Shown: one piece after another, positions 8,141 through 16,949 of the stretch
How the letters are laid out: each line of letters starts with the position of its first letter
Numbering within the stretch: position 1 is the first letter of the stretch
Assembly: GCF_023516715.1 (NCBI RefSeq)
Contig: NZ_JAMGSI010000001.1
Span: 558,001 to 622,000 of the forward strand
Source: Akkermansia massiliensis
Lineage (GTDB): Bacteria > Verrucomicrobiota > Verrucomicrobiia > Verrucomicrobiales > Akkermansiaceae
Length of the DNA: 64,000 bases
Direction: 5' to 3'
The notes under the pieces: generated by a model
The model's database searches: none
What the model was told of the DNA's origin: nothing
Seen by the model: only the letters and a program-made list of their open reading frames with translations
Translations under genes and position numbers: made by a program

Positions 8141-8827
8141 ATGAAGTGCCTATGTATTCTTGGTGTTCTGGCCAGCCTGGCAACGGCACAGGCGGCTACT
8201 GTGTTGAGCACGACGACCAAGGACGATCCTTCCACCCTGACTTCCGGGGGATACGGAGCCTATTACGGTTTTTCCTTTGACCTGGACCACATGCTTCTTT
8301 CCTCCGGGGAAGGGATTTCACCGAATTCCACGGTGTTCCTGCAATCACTGGATATTGCCAAGGCGACGAACAGAACGGATGCCACCGACGGGCTGTACGT
8401 GACGATTTTTTCCTCCGCCGCTACCAAGGACGGAACGACGTTCGTGGGGCAGTCCACGACCACCGTTGACATGGCCGGAGATGGCGCCGGAGACGGAGCG
8501 GCCTCCTGGGAGAAGGCCGTGTTCAATAATTTGCAGCTTGATAGCGGCGTAACTTATTACGTGGCTTTTACGACGACGCAGATTTCAGATGCCACCAGTT
8601 GGGGTGATGTGAGCTTTTCCTCCGCCAGGTTGAGGCTTGGCAAGGAAGCCGACGGCGTGGACATCGGGGATGTGTATAAGAATGCGGGCTTTACCAGTAC
8701 GGAGGGTTCCGTATGGGGACCGGCGTTGAGGGCGGAAGTGACGCTGGCCGCCGTGCCGGAACCGGCTTCCGCCTCCCTCGGCCTGCTGGGGCTGGCCGCC
8801 CTGCTGATGCGCCGCCGCAGGTTCTGA
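8141..8827 (+). CDS. PEP-CTERM sorting domain protein, secreted
   Basis: The ATG at 8141 gives a 228-aa protein with an N-terminal signal peptide (about residues 1-19, ending in AQAA). A beta-rich Ser/Thr/Ala body follows. The C-terminal sorting signal is VPEPASASLGLLGLAALLMRRRRF-like: a VPEP motif, a hydrophobic helix and an Arg cluster. PEP-CTERM tails are processed by exosortase, which points to surface display or association with exopolysaccharide. The body has no recognised catalytic motif and is probably a carbohydrate-binding or structural domain. The open frame extends 56 codons upstream, but that part lacks a signal-like start and overlaps repeat copy B. A terminator follows. Confidence 0.85.
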   Translation: MKCLCILGVLASLATAQAATVLSTTTKDDPSTLTSGGYGAYYGFSFDLDHMLLSSGEGISPNSTVFLQSLDIAKATNRTDATDGLYVTIFSSAATKDGTTFVGQSTTTVDMAGDGAGDGAASWEKAVFNNLQLDSGVTYYVAFTTTQISDATSWGDVSFSSARLRLGKEADGVDIGDVYKNAGFTSTEGSVWGPALRAEVTLAAVPEPASASLGLLGLAALLMRRRRF

Positions 8828-8851
8828 TTAACGGAGCCATGAATGAAAGAG

Positions 8852-8886
8852 TCCGGCACTCCTCCCGGGAATGCCGGATTTTTTGA
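8852..8886 (+). terminator. Rho-independent terminator after the PEP-CTERM gene
   Basis: The stem TCCGGCA (8852-8858) and TGCCGGA (8872-8878) is followed by TTTTTTG. It lies between two convergent genes. Confidence 0.75.
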
Positions 8887-8925
8887 TTTTCCGGAATAAC
8901 GGGCTGGGTAAGGACCGTTCGCAGG

Positions 8926-9579
8926 TTACTTCATTTCCGCAATGGCGCGGGCCATGTCCGGAGCCTTGAAGGTGGAGGAGCCCGCCACCAGCACGTCCGC
9001 CCCGGCCAGGGCGCACTGCGCGGCATTGTCTTTGCCGATTCCTCCGTCCATTTGAATCAGGAAAGGGGCCTGGTGCTCCGTGCGCCATTCGGCGGCTTTT
9101 TCCACCTTGTCCAGCACGGAGGGCATGAAGGATTGTCCGCCGAAGCCCGGCACCACGGACATGACCAGCAGCAGGTCTATTTCCTCCAGGTAGGGAACTA
9201 CGGCGTCAAAGGGCGTGGCCGGGTTGACGGCCAGACCGTTTTTCACTCCGGCTTTCCGGATGCGCCTGAGGGTGTCGCGGATGTAGTGGGGGTCCCCCAG
9301 CTCTACATGGAAGCAGATGAGGTTGACGCCCGCTTTGACAAAGCGGTCAAAGTAGTGGTCCGGCCGTTCAATCATCAGGTGGGCATCCAGGAAACGGTCC
9401 GGCCCCACCGCTTTTCTGACGGCGGCGCAGATTTCCGGGCCGAAGGAGATGTTGTCCACAAAGTGGCCGTCCATGATGTCCAGGTGTAGCCAGTCGGCTC
9501 CGGAGTCAAAGGCACGGCGCGCTTCCTCCCCGATGCGGGAGAAGTCGGCGGCCAGCAGGGACGGGGCGATCATGGTCAT
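8926..9579 (-). CDS. rpe: ribulose-phosphate 3-epimerase
   Basis: A 217-aa TIM-barrel enzyme interconverting ribulose 5-phosphate and xylulose 5-phosphate in the pentose phosphate pathway. The diagnostic motifs are IAPSLLAAD at the N-terminus, LHLDIMDGHFV (metal-binding His and Asp), DAHLM, VVPGFGGQSF (phosphate-binding loop) and QMDGGI. The length is normal. It lies 23 bases downstream of leuS on the same strand, so the two probably form an operon. Confidence 0.96.
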   Translation of the reverse strand: MTMIAPSLLAADFSRIGEEARRAFDSGADWLHLDIMDGHFVDNISFGPEICAAVRKAVGPDRFLDAHLMIERPDHYFDRFVKAGVNLICFHVELGDPHYIRDTLRRIRKAGVKNGLAVNPATPFDAVVPYLEEIDLLLVMSVVPGFGGQSFMPSVLDKVEKAAEWRTEHQAPFLIQMDGGIGKDNAAQCALAGADVLVAGSSTFKAPDMARAIAEMK

Positions 9580-9602
9580 GATGGCAGAGTCTTTCCGGGG
9601 TG

Positions 9603-12176
9603 TCAGTTGGCTACGATGTTGACCAGGCGGCCGGGCACGACAATTACCTTGCGCACGGTGACGCCGTCCAGGAAGATTTTTACCTTGGCGGAGGCCAGGG
9701 CCAGCTTTTCCAGTTCTTCCCGGGAGATGTCCCTGGGCACTTCCAGCTTGTCCCGCAGCCTGCCGTTCACCTGGATGACCATGGGAACGGTGTTTTCCAC
9801 CAGCAGGGCTTCCTCCCAGACAGGCCAGTTTTTCTGGCAGAGCTGCGTTTCCGCCAGGGCGGGGAATTTCGCTTGCAGGCGGCTGTGAATTTCTTCCGTG
9901 AGATGGGGGGCAAAGGGGTTCAGCAGCGTCAGGAAGGCGTCATAGTCCTGTACGTCCACCACGTCCGCGGAGGTCATGGCGTTGGTGCATTCCATCATTT
10001 TGGCGATGGCGGTGTTGAAGGACATGTCATTGATGTCTTCCGTCACTTTCCTGATGGTTTTGTGCAGTTCCTTGCGCACGGGGAGCACGGCGGCTTCCGG
10101 AGCGTCCGCCGCCAGCTTGGGGTTGATTTCCCATTCGCCTTCCTGGTTTTCCCGGAAGGCCACGCGCCAGACGCGGGCCAGGAAGCGGGAGATGCCTTCC
10201 ACCCCCTTGGTGGCCCAGGGCTTCACGTCCTTGAGGGGCCCCATGAACATTTCATACAGGCGCAGGGAGTCCGCTCCGTATTCGCGGACGATGTCGTCCG
10301 GGTTGACGACGTTGCCGCGGGACTTGGACATTTTCTGGCCGTCTTCCCCCAGGATGAGGCCCTGGTTGACGAGCTTCTGGAAGGGCTCGCTGGTGGTGAG
10401 GTAGCCCAGGTCAAAGAGAACCTTGTGCCAGAAGCGGGCATAGAGCAGGTGGAGCACGGCGTGTTCCGTGCCGCCCACGTACAGGTCCACGCCTCCGGGG
10501 TTGCCGGTGGAGCCCATCCAGTATTGTTCCGCCTCACGGCTGACGAAGCGTTCCGTGTTTTCCGGATCCAGGTAGCGCAGGTAGTACCAGCAGGAGCCGG
10601 CCCACTGGGGCATGGTGTTCGTTTCACGGTGGGCCGTGGGAGTGTACGCAATCCATTCCGTGGCCCTGACCAGCGGGCCGCGGGGGTCGCCCGTGGGGGC
10701 GAAGTCGTCCAGATCGGGCTGGAGCACGGGGAGTTCGCTTTCCGGCAGGGCGCGGTGGCGGCCGTCTTCCCAGACGATGGGGAAGGGTTCCCCCCAGTAG
10801 CGCTGGCGGGAGAAGAGCCAGTCACGGAGCTTGTAGTTTACCTTGCGGCGGCCCTTGCCGTTTTCCTCCAGCCAGAGGATCATTTTTTCCTTGGCTTCCG
10901 GAGTGGGCAGCCCCGTCAGGAAGCCGGAGTTCACGCTGGCGCCTTCATAACCGCAGAAGCCGCGCCAGTCAATGTCTTCACTGGGCGGCTGGACCACCTG
11001 GAGAATGGGGAGGCCGAATACCTGGGCGAAGGCGAAGTCGCGTTCGTCATGGGCCGGAACGGCCATGATGGCTCCCGTGCCGTAACCCATCAGCACATAG
11101 TCCGCAATCCAGACGGGGACCTGTTCCCCGTTGGCGGGGTTGACGGCATAGGCTCCGGTGAAGACGCCCGTTTTTTCCTTGGAGAGGTCCGTGCGTTCCA
11201 GGTCGCTCTTGGAGGCGCACTGGGCGCGGTACTGTTCCACGGCGTCTTTCTGTTCCGGCGTGGTGATGGTGTCCACCAGCGGGTGTTCCGGGGAGAGGAC
11301 CATGTAGGTGGCTCCAAAGAGGGTGTCCGGCCTGGTGGTGTAAACGGTGATGGTTTTCCCGTTCAGGGTGAAGTCCACTTCCGCCCCTTCAGATTTGCCT
11401 ATCCAGTTGCGCTGGAGCAGTTTGATGGATTCCGGCCAGTCCAGCGGCTCCAGTTCGTCAATGAGGCGCTCCGCGTAGTCCGTGATGCGCAGCATCCACT
11501 GGCGCAGGGGGCGGCGTTCCACCCGGTGGCCCTTGGATTTCCATTCCTCCACTTCCTCGTTGGCCAGGACGGTGCCCAGGTCCGGGGACCAGTTGACGGC
11601 CGCTTCCGCCACGTAGGCCAGGCGGCGCTGGTCGATTTCCTCCCGGCTCAGCCCCTGTTCCTCCAGTTCGGAGACGGGGCGCGCCTTTTTCAGTTCCCTG
11701 TTGTAGTAGGAGTTGTAAAGCTGGAGAAAGATCCACTGGGTCCAGCGCACGTATTCATGGTCCGTCGTGGCTATTTCCCGGTCCCAGTCATAGGAGAAGC
11801 CCAGCATCTTGAGCTGGCGGCGGAAGTTGTCAATGTTTTGGAAGGTGGTGACGGAGGGGTGCTGCCCGGTCTTGATGGCGTATTGCTCCGCGGGAAGGCC
11901 GAAGGAGTCCCACCCCATGGGGTGAAGGACGTTGAAGCCGTTCATGCGCTTGAAGCGCGCCACGATGTCCGTGGCGGTATACCCTTCCGGATGGCCCACG
12001 TGCAGGCCCGCGCCGCTGGGGTAGGGGAACATGTCCAGCACGTAGTATTTGGGTTTGGACGCGTCAAAGCCCCCTTCTCCGGGATTGCTTACTTTAAAGG
12101 TTTTCCTTTCGTCCCAGATCTGCTGCCATTTGGGTTCAAAAACGTCAAAGGGATATGGTTTCTTGCGCTCGGACAT
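9603..12176 (-). CDS. leuS: leucyl-tRNA synthetase
   Basis: An 857-aa class I aminoacyl-tRNA synthetase charging tRNA-Leu. The HIGH-type motif is HVGH (about residues 59-62) within [16 protein letters not shown]. The CP1 editing domain follows, and the second signature, [12 protein letters not shown], is near residue 612. The anticodon-binding and C-terminal domains end with [21 protein letters not shown] (ATG at 12176) is the natural start; the open frame extends 13 codons further without support. A tRNA-Leu(CAA) substrate gene is present at 46.2 kb. Confidence 0.97.
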   Translation of the reverse strand: MSERKKPYPFDVFEPKWQQIWDERKTFKVSNPGEGGFDASKPKYYVLDMFPYPSGAGLHVGHPEGYTATDIVARFKRMNGFNVLHPMGWDSFGLPAEQYAIKTGQHPSVTTFQNIDNFRRQLKMLGFSYDWDREIATTDHEYVRWTQWIFLQLYNSYYNRELKKARPVSELEEQGLSREEIDQRRLAYVAEAAVNWSPDLGTVLANEEVEEWKSKGHRVERRPLRQWMLRITDYAERLIDELEPLDWPESIKLLQRNWIGKSEGAEVDFTLNGKTITVYTTRPDTLFGATYMVLSPEHPLVDTITTPEQKDAVEQYRAQCASKSDLERTDLSKEKTGVFTGAYAVNPANGEQVPVWIADYVLMGYGTGAIMAVPAHDERDFAFAQVFGLPILQVVQPPSEDIDWRGFCGYEGASVNSGFLTGLPTPEAKEKMILWLEENGKGRRKVNYKLRDWLFSRQRYWGEPFPIVWEDGRHRALPESELPVLQPDLDDFAPTGDPRGPLVRATEWIAYTPTAHRETNTMPQWAGSCWYYLRYLDPENTERFVSREAEQYWMGSTGNPGGVDLYVGGTEHAVLHLLYARFWHKVLFDLGYLTTSEPFQKLVNQGLILGEDGQKMSKSRGNVVNPDDIVREYGADSLRLYEMFMGPLKDVKPWATKGVEGISRFLARVWRVAFRENQEGEWEINPKLAADAPEAAVLPVRKELHKTIRKVTEDINDMSFNTAIAKMMECTNAMTSADVVDVQDYDAFLTLLNPFAPHLTEEIHSRLQAKFPALAETQLCQKNWPVWEEALLVENTVPMVIQVNGRLRDKLEVPRDISREELEKLALASAKVKIFLDGVTVRKVIVVPGRLVNIVAN

Positions 12177-12320
12177 GATGGGGAGGAATGTATACTCCGC
12201 CTGCTGGCCAATCAAGCCTAAACCCGGTGGCGCAAAAGCGTTTCCGCCGCTTCCCGGAGGATGATGCCTTTTTCCGGAAAAAAGAGGAAAGACCAGAGGT
12301 TGCTTGTGCGTATTTTTAGG

Positions 12321-12349
12321 TTGAAAGGATTTTGACGATTATATTAAAT
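12321..12349 (+). promoter_or_regulatory. possible promoter of the sulfatase gene
   Basis: TTGAAA (12321-12326) and TTAAAT (12344-12349) are separated by 17 bases in an AT-rich stretch just upstream of the ATG at 12361. The predicted transcript would have an almost absent 5' leader, which lowers confidence. Confidence 0.3.
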
Positions 12350-12360
12350 ATGCTGCGACC

Positions 12361-14046
12361 ATGAAGTTCTCCGCCTGTCTCCTGTCCGCCGCCTGCGGCG
12401 CGTTTTCCCTGCTTGCCGGGGCGTCCGCCCAGAGCAATACTTCCCACCCCGTTTCCGGAAAGAAGCCCAATATCATCGTTTTCCTGGTGGATGACATGGG
12501 CTGGCAGGATACGTCCCACCCGTTCTGGTCCGACGACCGGGGCAACCCGAAGAAGACGTTCCTGAACAAGCGCTACCGCACGCCCAACATGGAGAAGCTG
12601 GCCGCGCAGGGCATGACGTTTACGGATGCGTACGCCCATCCCCTCTGCACGCCTTCCCGCGTGAGCCTGATGTCCGGCATGAATCCGGCGCGGCACCGCG
12701 TGACCTGCTGGGTGAGGGAGCAGAACGGAACGACGGACCGCAACAACAAAAATCTCCAGCCGCCGGACTGGGCCCTCAACGGCCTCCAGCCGGTCGGGAT
12801 TCCCGCCCGGGGGACGACGAAACGCCCCATTTCCGGGGAAGACATGCATTACAACATGACGCGCCCCTTCGTCACAGCGGCCACGCTGCCGGAGATGCTG
12901 AAGAAGTGCGGCTACGTCACCGTGCACTGCGGGAAGGCCCATTTCGGCACCCAGGGAACGCCGGGATCCAACCCGTTGAATATGGGGTTTGACTACAATA
13001 TTGCGGGTACGGAGATCGGTCACCCGGCAGATTACCGCGGTTCCAAGCATTACGGAAAAGGGTTCAACCATGTGCGCGGGCTGGATGAGAATAATTATTA
13101 CCAGGACGACGTATTTTTGACGGAGGCGCTGACTCTTGAGGCCCTCAAGCGGCTGGAAGCCATCAGGACCAATCCGAAGGAGGCCGGCAAGCCCTTTTAC
13201 CTGTACATGGCCCAGTACGCCCTGCACGCCCCGCTGGATGAACGCGCCTACGACAAGAGGTTTGCGGATTCCTACAAGAATCCGGAGGACGGGCACAAGT
13301 GGTCTCCGGTGGAGAAGCATTATTCCGGGTTGATCGAGGGGATGGACAAGAGCCTGGGGGATATCATGAAGTACCTCAAGGAGCATGACATGGACAAGAA
13401 CACGGTGCTGGTGTTCATGTCGGACAACGGCGGCCTGGCCATTTCCGGCAGGCTGGGCAATGAGGACGCCAATTATCCCCTTTCCTTCGGCAAGGGATCG
13501 TGCATGGAGGGCGGCATCCGGGAGCCCATGATCGTTTCCTGGCCCGGCGTGACGAAGGGCGGTTCCAGGTGCGCTGTTCCGGTGGTGATTGACGACTTTT
13601 TCCCGACCCTTCTGGATATAGCGGGATGCCGGAACGCCAAGGTTCCGCAGAAGCTGGACGGCCTGAGCCTGGTCCCGCTGCTCAAGGGAGGCCGGTTCCC
13701 TGCGGACCGTCCCCTGCTGTTCCACCAGCCCAACAACTGGGGGGAAAACAATCGTCAGGCTCCTCAGTACGGCGCTTCCACCGCCCTGCGCCACGGGGAC
13801 TGGAAGCTGATTTACCGTCACGGGAACCAGAGCTTTGAGCTGTACAATTTGAAGAAGGATATCGGTGAAAAGGAAAACCTGGCTGCCAGGGAACCGCGGA
13901 AGTTGAAGGAAATGGCCGGCCTGATGGGCAAGCTGCTCCGCGAGCGGAAGGCGCAGATGCCCACCTACAAGAAGGGTAATGAACTGGGCGCGCCGGAAGG
14001 AAGCTCCGTTCCGTGGCCCGACCAGGTGAAGAAGGGCGGGAATTGA
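12361..14046 (+). CDS. secreted arylsulfatase-family sulfatase
   Basis: A 561-aa type I sulfatase with an N-terminal signal peptide (about residues 1-23, ending ASA). The metal-binding pair in VDDMGWQD is at residues 44-45. The formylglycine motif CTPSR has Cys96 as the residue matured to formylglycine. MSDNGG supplies further metal ligands, and the C-terminal subdomain follows. The substrate is probably a sulfated glycan such as mucin O-glycan sulfate, judging from the genomic setting; positional specificity cannot be assigned. Maturation needs an anaerobic sulfatase-maturating enzyme, which is not in the window. The gene stands alone. Confidence 0.92.
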   Translation: MKFSACLLSAACGAFSLLAGASAQSNTSHPVSGKKPNIIVFLVDDMGWQDTSHPFWSDDRGNPKKTFLNKRYRTPNMEKLAAQGMTFTDAYAHPLCTPSRVSLMSGMNPARHRVTCWVREQNGTTDRNNKNLQPPDWALNGLQPVGIPARGTTKRPISGEDMHYNMTRPFVTAATLPEMLKKCGYVTVHCGKAHFGTQGTPGSNPLNMGFDYNIAGTEIGHPADYRGSKHYGKGFNHVRGLDENNYYQDDVFLTEALTLEALKRLEAIRTNPKEAGKPFYLYMAQYALHAPLDERAYDKRFADSYKNPEDGHKWSPVEKHYSGLIEGMDKSLGDIMKYLKEHDMDKNTVLVFMSDNGGLAISGRLGNEDANYPLSFGKGSCMEGGIREPMIVSWPGVTKGGSRCAVPVVIDDFFPTLLDIAGCRNAKVPQKLDGLSLVPLLKGGRFPADRPLLFHQPNNWGENNRQAPQYGASTALRHGDWKLIYRHGNQSFELYNLKKDIGEKENLAAREPRKLKEMAGLMGKLLRERKAQMPTYKKGNELGAPEGSSVPWPDQVKKGGN

Positions 14047-14678
14047 GATTCCGCAGCAGTTTCCGGTTTCTTTTCCATCAGGGCCGGCAGATGTGCCTCT
14101 GGTGAAGGCGGGTGAATGGGAATGCCCTGCTTCCGGCAGGGCATTCAGCTTGTGACCGCCTTTGCCGGAAGGGCAGTTTCCCCATGAAACGGGCTGTTCA
14201 CAGGCGCTTTTCTCCGCGCCGCGTTCCTGTTCTGAAAAGACTTGCGGTAAGAGCCGCCAATTTCTGCGGCTTCCGCATGAACAGGCGGACGGAGGGCGTA
14301 CGCTGTTTTGATTAACGGACTTTTTTCAATATCCGTTCGCTGGCCCTCAGTTTCTTTTCATCTGCCGCAAAGGCTTGCGGCGCTCCATGCGGTCCGCGTG
14401 GAATCCTCCGGGCTTTTCAGGCAAGCCATTTTTCCGCAGGCTGTCCATGGAAAAACACGGGAAAACGGCGTATTCCCCGGGACGGCCATTCTGCCCCCAT
14501 CCGGGCAGGGAGCCTCCCTGCCTTTCCTGCGGTAGCTTTTCCGATATTCAGCGGAGGAAGTTTCCCCTTCCCGGAAATACGGTCCCGCTTAAAAACGCAT
14601 TTTTTCCATTCTCTTTTTTCAGGATGGGGAGAAGGTGAAAATAACGGCAAACTTGCTTTTGTTCCGGAGGAACGGGGA
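14047..14678. other. intergenic region after the sulfatase
   Basis: About 630 bases without a convincing gene. It contains a strong hairpin at 14120-14146 (11-bp stem GAATGCCCTGC / GCAGGGCATTC, 5-base loop), which probably ends sulfatase transcription although no T-run follows. A weaker GCGGC-containing hairpin lies near 14252-14271. Short open frames here have no start signal or recognisable product. Confidence 0.5.
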
Positions 14679-14713
14679 TAAAAAACGCTCCGCCGTACGT
14701 GCCGGCGGAGCGT
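14679..14713 (-). terminator. Rho-independent terminator of the lipoprotein gene
   Basis: A perfect 11-bp stem, ACGCTCCGCCG (14685-14695) and CGGCGGAGCGT (14703-14713), is followed on the minus strand by a run of six T. Confidence 0.85.
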
Positions 14714-14755
14714 GATGGAAATTAAGGCGATGGCATCCCCGGAAGGGGAGGCATC

Positions 14756-15499
14756 TTAAAAGTCGTCGGAAGCGGCGTCATCCGTCGCCGTGGCGTCGCC
14801 GCCTTCAGTCGCGTTATCCGCAGCGGGAGTTTCTTCCGTTCCGGTAGCGTCTTCCGCAGGAGTTTCCTCCGTCGTGCCGGGTTCGGCAGCCGGAGCTGCG
14901 GCAGGCTTGGCGGCGGGGGCGGCAGCCGGAGCGGTTTCCTTGGGAGGAACGACCACCTTCACGGCGGGGGGCGCCGGAACGGGCGTTTCCAGGCCGTCAG
15001 CCTTGCGTGTGCTGACGCGGAGGCCGTCCGCATAGGCCAGGTTTTTCAGGATGGCATAGCCCAGGGCGGGAGCGCGGTCCGTCGTGTTGACCAGCATCTT
15101 GAAGTGGTTGTTGACGGACATCTTGCGGGCGTCCCTGCCATTGCGGAAGGGAATGATGCCCACCAGGTTGCCGTCATTGTCAATGCAGATCGCCCAGTAG
15201 GAGCGGTCCACCTGGATGAAGTACTGCGGACGGATGTAGTCCATCGTTTTCCATTCGGCTCCCTTGATGTATTCCTCCATGGCGCGGCGCGCATTGGCCG
15301 GCATGCCGCCCCAGTCGGCGTAAACCCTGGTGGTCAGCGTTTCACGGCCGTTGTACCCGTGTACGGAAACGTGCTGGGCAGTAGCGAATTGACGGGCGTA
15401 GCTCTCGGGAGAGGTAGGTTGGCAGGAGCTGGTGAAGAGCGCTGCTCCGGCGGTCAGGATGCAGGCTGCTGCAGTGGTGAAGGGATGAATGTTAGTCAT
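14756..15499 (-). CDS. putative lipoprotein with Ala/Pro/Glu-rich tail
   Basis: From ATG 15499 the product is 247 aa. A signal sequence ends in the lipobox-like TSSC, so the cysteine near residue 27 would be lipidated. The folded part runs to about residue 160 (YWAICIDNDGNLVGIIPF). The last 80 residues are low-complexity, rich in Ala, Pro, Thr, Glu and Asp, and strongly acidic at the end (ATATDDAASDDF). I do not recognise the family. The tail is probably a flexible spacer at the cell envelope. The gene is divergent from nspC across a 224-base gap that should hold both promoters. Confidence 0.75.
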   Translation of the reverse strand: MTNIHPFTTAAACILTAGAALFTSSCQPTSPESYARQFATAQHVSVHGYNGRETLTTRVYADWGGMPANARRAMEEYIKGAEWKTMDYIRPQYFIQVDRSYWAICIDNDGNLVGIIPFRNGRDARKMSVNNHFKMLVNTTDRAPALGYAILKNLAYADGLRVSTRKADGLETPVPAPPAVKVVVPPKETAPAAAPAAKPAAAPAAEPGTTEETPAEDATGTEETPAADNATEGGDATATDDAASDDF

Positions 15500-15723
15500 G
15501 GCAATCGCAATGGTTACGTTATAAAAGAGGAAAACACATCCCATTTCAAGGAAAAGAATGCAGGAAGTGCCGATTTGTGGCGTTTTTTGACGTTTCCGTT
15601 TGATGAGGGGAACCGCGCAGGCGCGGCGGAAGCCTTTCATGCGTGCCGCCTTGAGGGTATGATGGTAGATTACTCAAATTTTTCTCGCAAATCGTTCTGA
15701 ATCGCTTAGGTTGTCGTTGCTTT

Positions 15724-16926
15724 ATGTCCGCCTTCGTCATCAGCGAGTCTGCCCTGGAACGCAACGCCCTTATCCTGAGGGATGTGGCGGATGCCGCCGG
15801 GTGCCGTATCGTGCTGGCTCTGAAAGGTTTTTCCTGCTGGCCCTGCTTTGATGCCCTGTCCCCCTGGCTGGACGGCTGCTGCGCGTCCGGCCTGTGGGAG
15901 GCGCGGCTGGCCCGGCGCAGGTTCGGGAAGCATGTGCTGACCTATTCTCCCGGCTATGCTTCGGAAGAAATAGCGGAGCTGGCGGAGATTTCCGACCACC
16001 TTGATTTTAACAGCCTGACGCAGTGGAGCCGCTTCCGGGAGGAGGTGATGCGGCATCCCCGCTTTCTTTCCGGGGAACTGAAGTGCGGCTTGCGCGTCAA
16101 TCCCCGGTTTTCCACCGGCCACACGCCCCTGTATGACCCCTGCGCGCCCGGCTCCCGCCTGGGCGTCACGCCGGACGTCATGCAGGGGGCGGATTTGGCC
16201 GGTATTTCCGGCCTTCATTTCCATACCCTGTGCGAACAGGGGGCGGATGACCTGGCGGCTACGCTGGGCGCGGTGGAACGGCACTTCGGCCACATCCTGT
16301 CCCGCCCGGAGATGACGTGGCTGAACATGGGCGGGGGCCATTGGATTACCAAGCCCGGCTATGACCGGAAGCTGCTGGCGGAGCTCGTCCGCCGCATTCG
16401 CGAGCGCTACGGGGTGGAGGTCTGGCTGGAGCCGGGAGAGGCCGCAGCCATTCATACCGGCGTGCTGCGGTGCAGGGTGCTGGATATTTTTTCCTCGGAA
16501 GGGGTGGAGCACGCCGTTCTGGATGTTTCCGCGTCCGCCCACATGCCGGATACGCTGGAAATGCCCTACCGCCCGGACGTATTCCAGATTGTCCGGGACG
16601 CCTCCCTCCGTTCCGCGCGGCAGCCCGCCGTGCAGATGGCCGGGGAGAGCTACGCGCTGGCGGGGAACGCCGGGGAGGGCTCCCATACGTACCGCCTGGG
16701 CGCGCCCACCTGTTTGGCGGGAGACCGGATAGGGGATTATTCCTTTGCGGAGCCCCTGGCGGCGGGCGACGAACTTGTGTTTGACGATATGGCGCATTAT
16801 ACGATGGTGAAGACCACGTTTTTCAACGGCGTGCGCCACCCGGACATCGCCGTCCAGAGGAAGGACGGCTCCGTGGAGACGGTGCGCCGCTTTACTTATG
16901 AAGATTTTGAAGCCCGCCTGGGCTAG
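15724..16926 (+). CDS. nspC: carboxynorspermidine / carboxyspermidine decarboxylase
   Basis: A 400-aa PLP enzyme of the alanine racemase-fold decarboxylases. It removes CO2 from carboxyspermidine or carboxynorspermidine, the last step of the S-adenosylmethionine-independent spermidine pathway. The PLP lysine is Lys34 in LALKGFS. LNMGGGHW, LEPGEA, DVSASAHMPD and CLAGDRIGDY follow the NspC pattern. It lies 23 bases before speA on the same strand. The partner carboxyspermidine dehydrogenase is not in the window. Confidence 0.92.
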   Translation: MSAFVISESALERNALILRDVADAAGCRIVLALKGFSCWPCFDALSPWLDGCCASGLWEARLARRRFGKHVLTYSPGYASEEIAELAEISDHLDFNSLTQWSRFREEVMRHPRFLSGELKCGLRVNPRFSTGHTPLYDPCAPGSRLGVTPDVMQGADLAGISGLHFHTLCEQGADDLAATLGAVERHFGHILSRPEMTWLNMGGGHWITKPGYDRKLLAELVRRIRERYGVEVWLEPGEAAAIHTGVLRCRVLDIFSSEGVEHAVLDVSASAHMPDTLEMPYRPDVFQIVRDASLRSARQPAVQMAGESYALAGNAGEGSHTYRLGAPTCLAGDRIGDYSFAEPLAAGDELVFDDMAHYTMVKTTFFNGVRHPDIAVQRKDGSVETVRRFTYEDFEARLG

Positions 16927-16949
16927 AACATTTGACCAGACAGATTGAC

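Noticed and set aside
9600-12221. Long open frame (873 codons) on the plus strand opposite leuS
   Set aside because: It is the antisense shadow of a GC-rich gene with intact synthetase motifs; its product is a Gly/Val/His-rich string with no domain.
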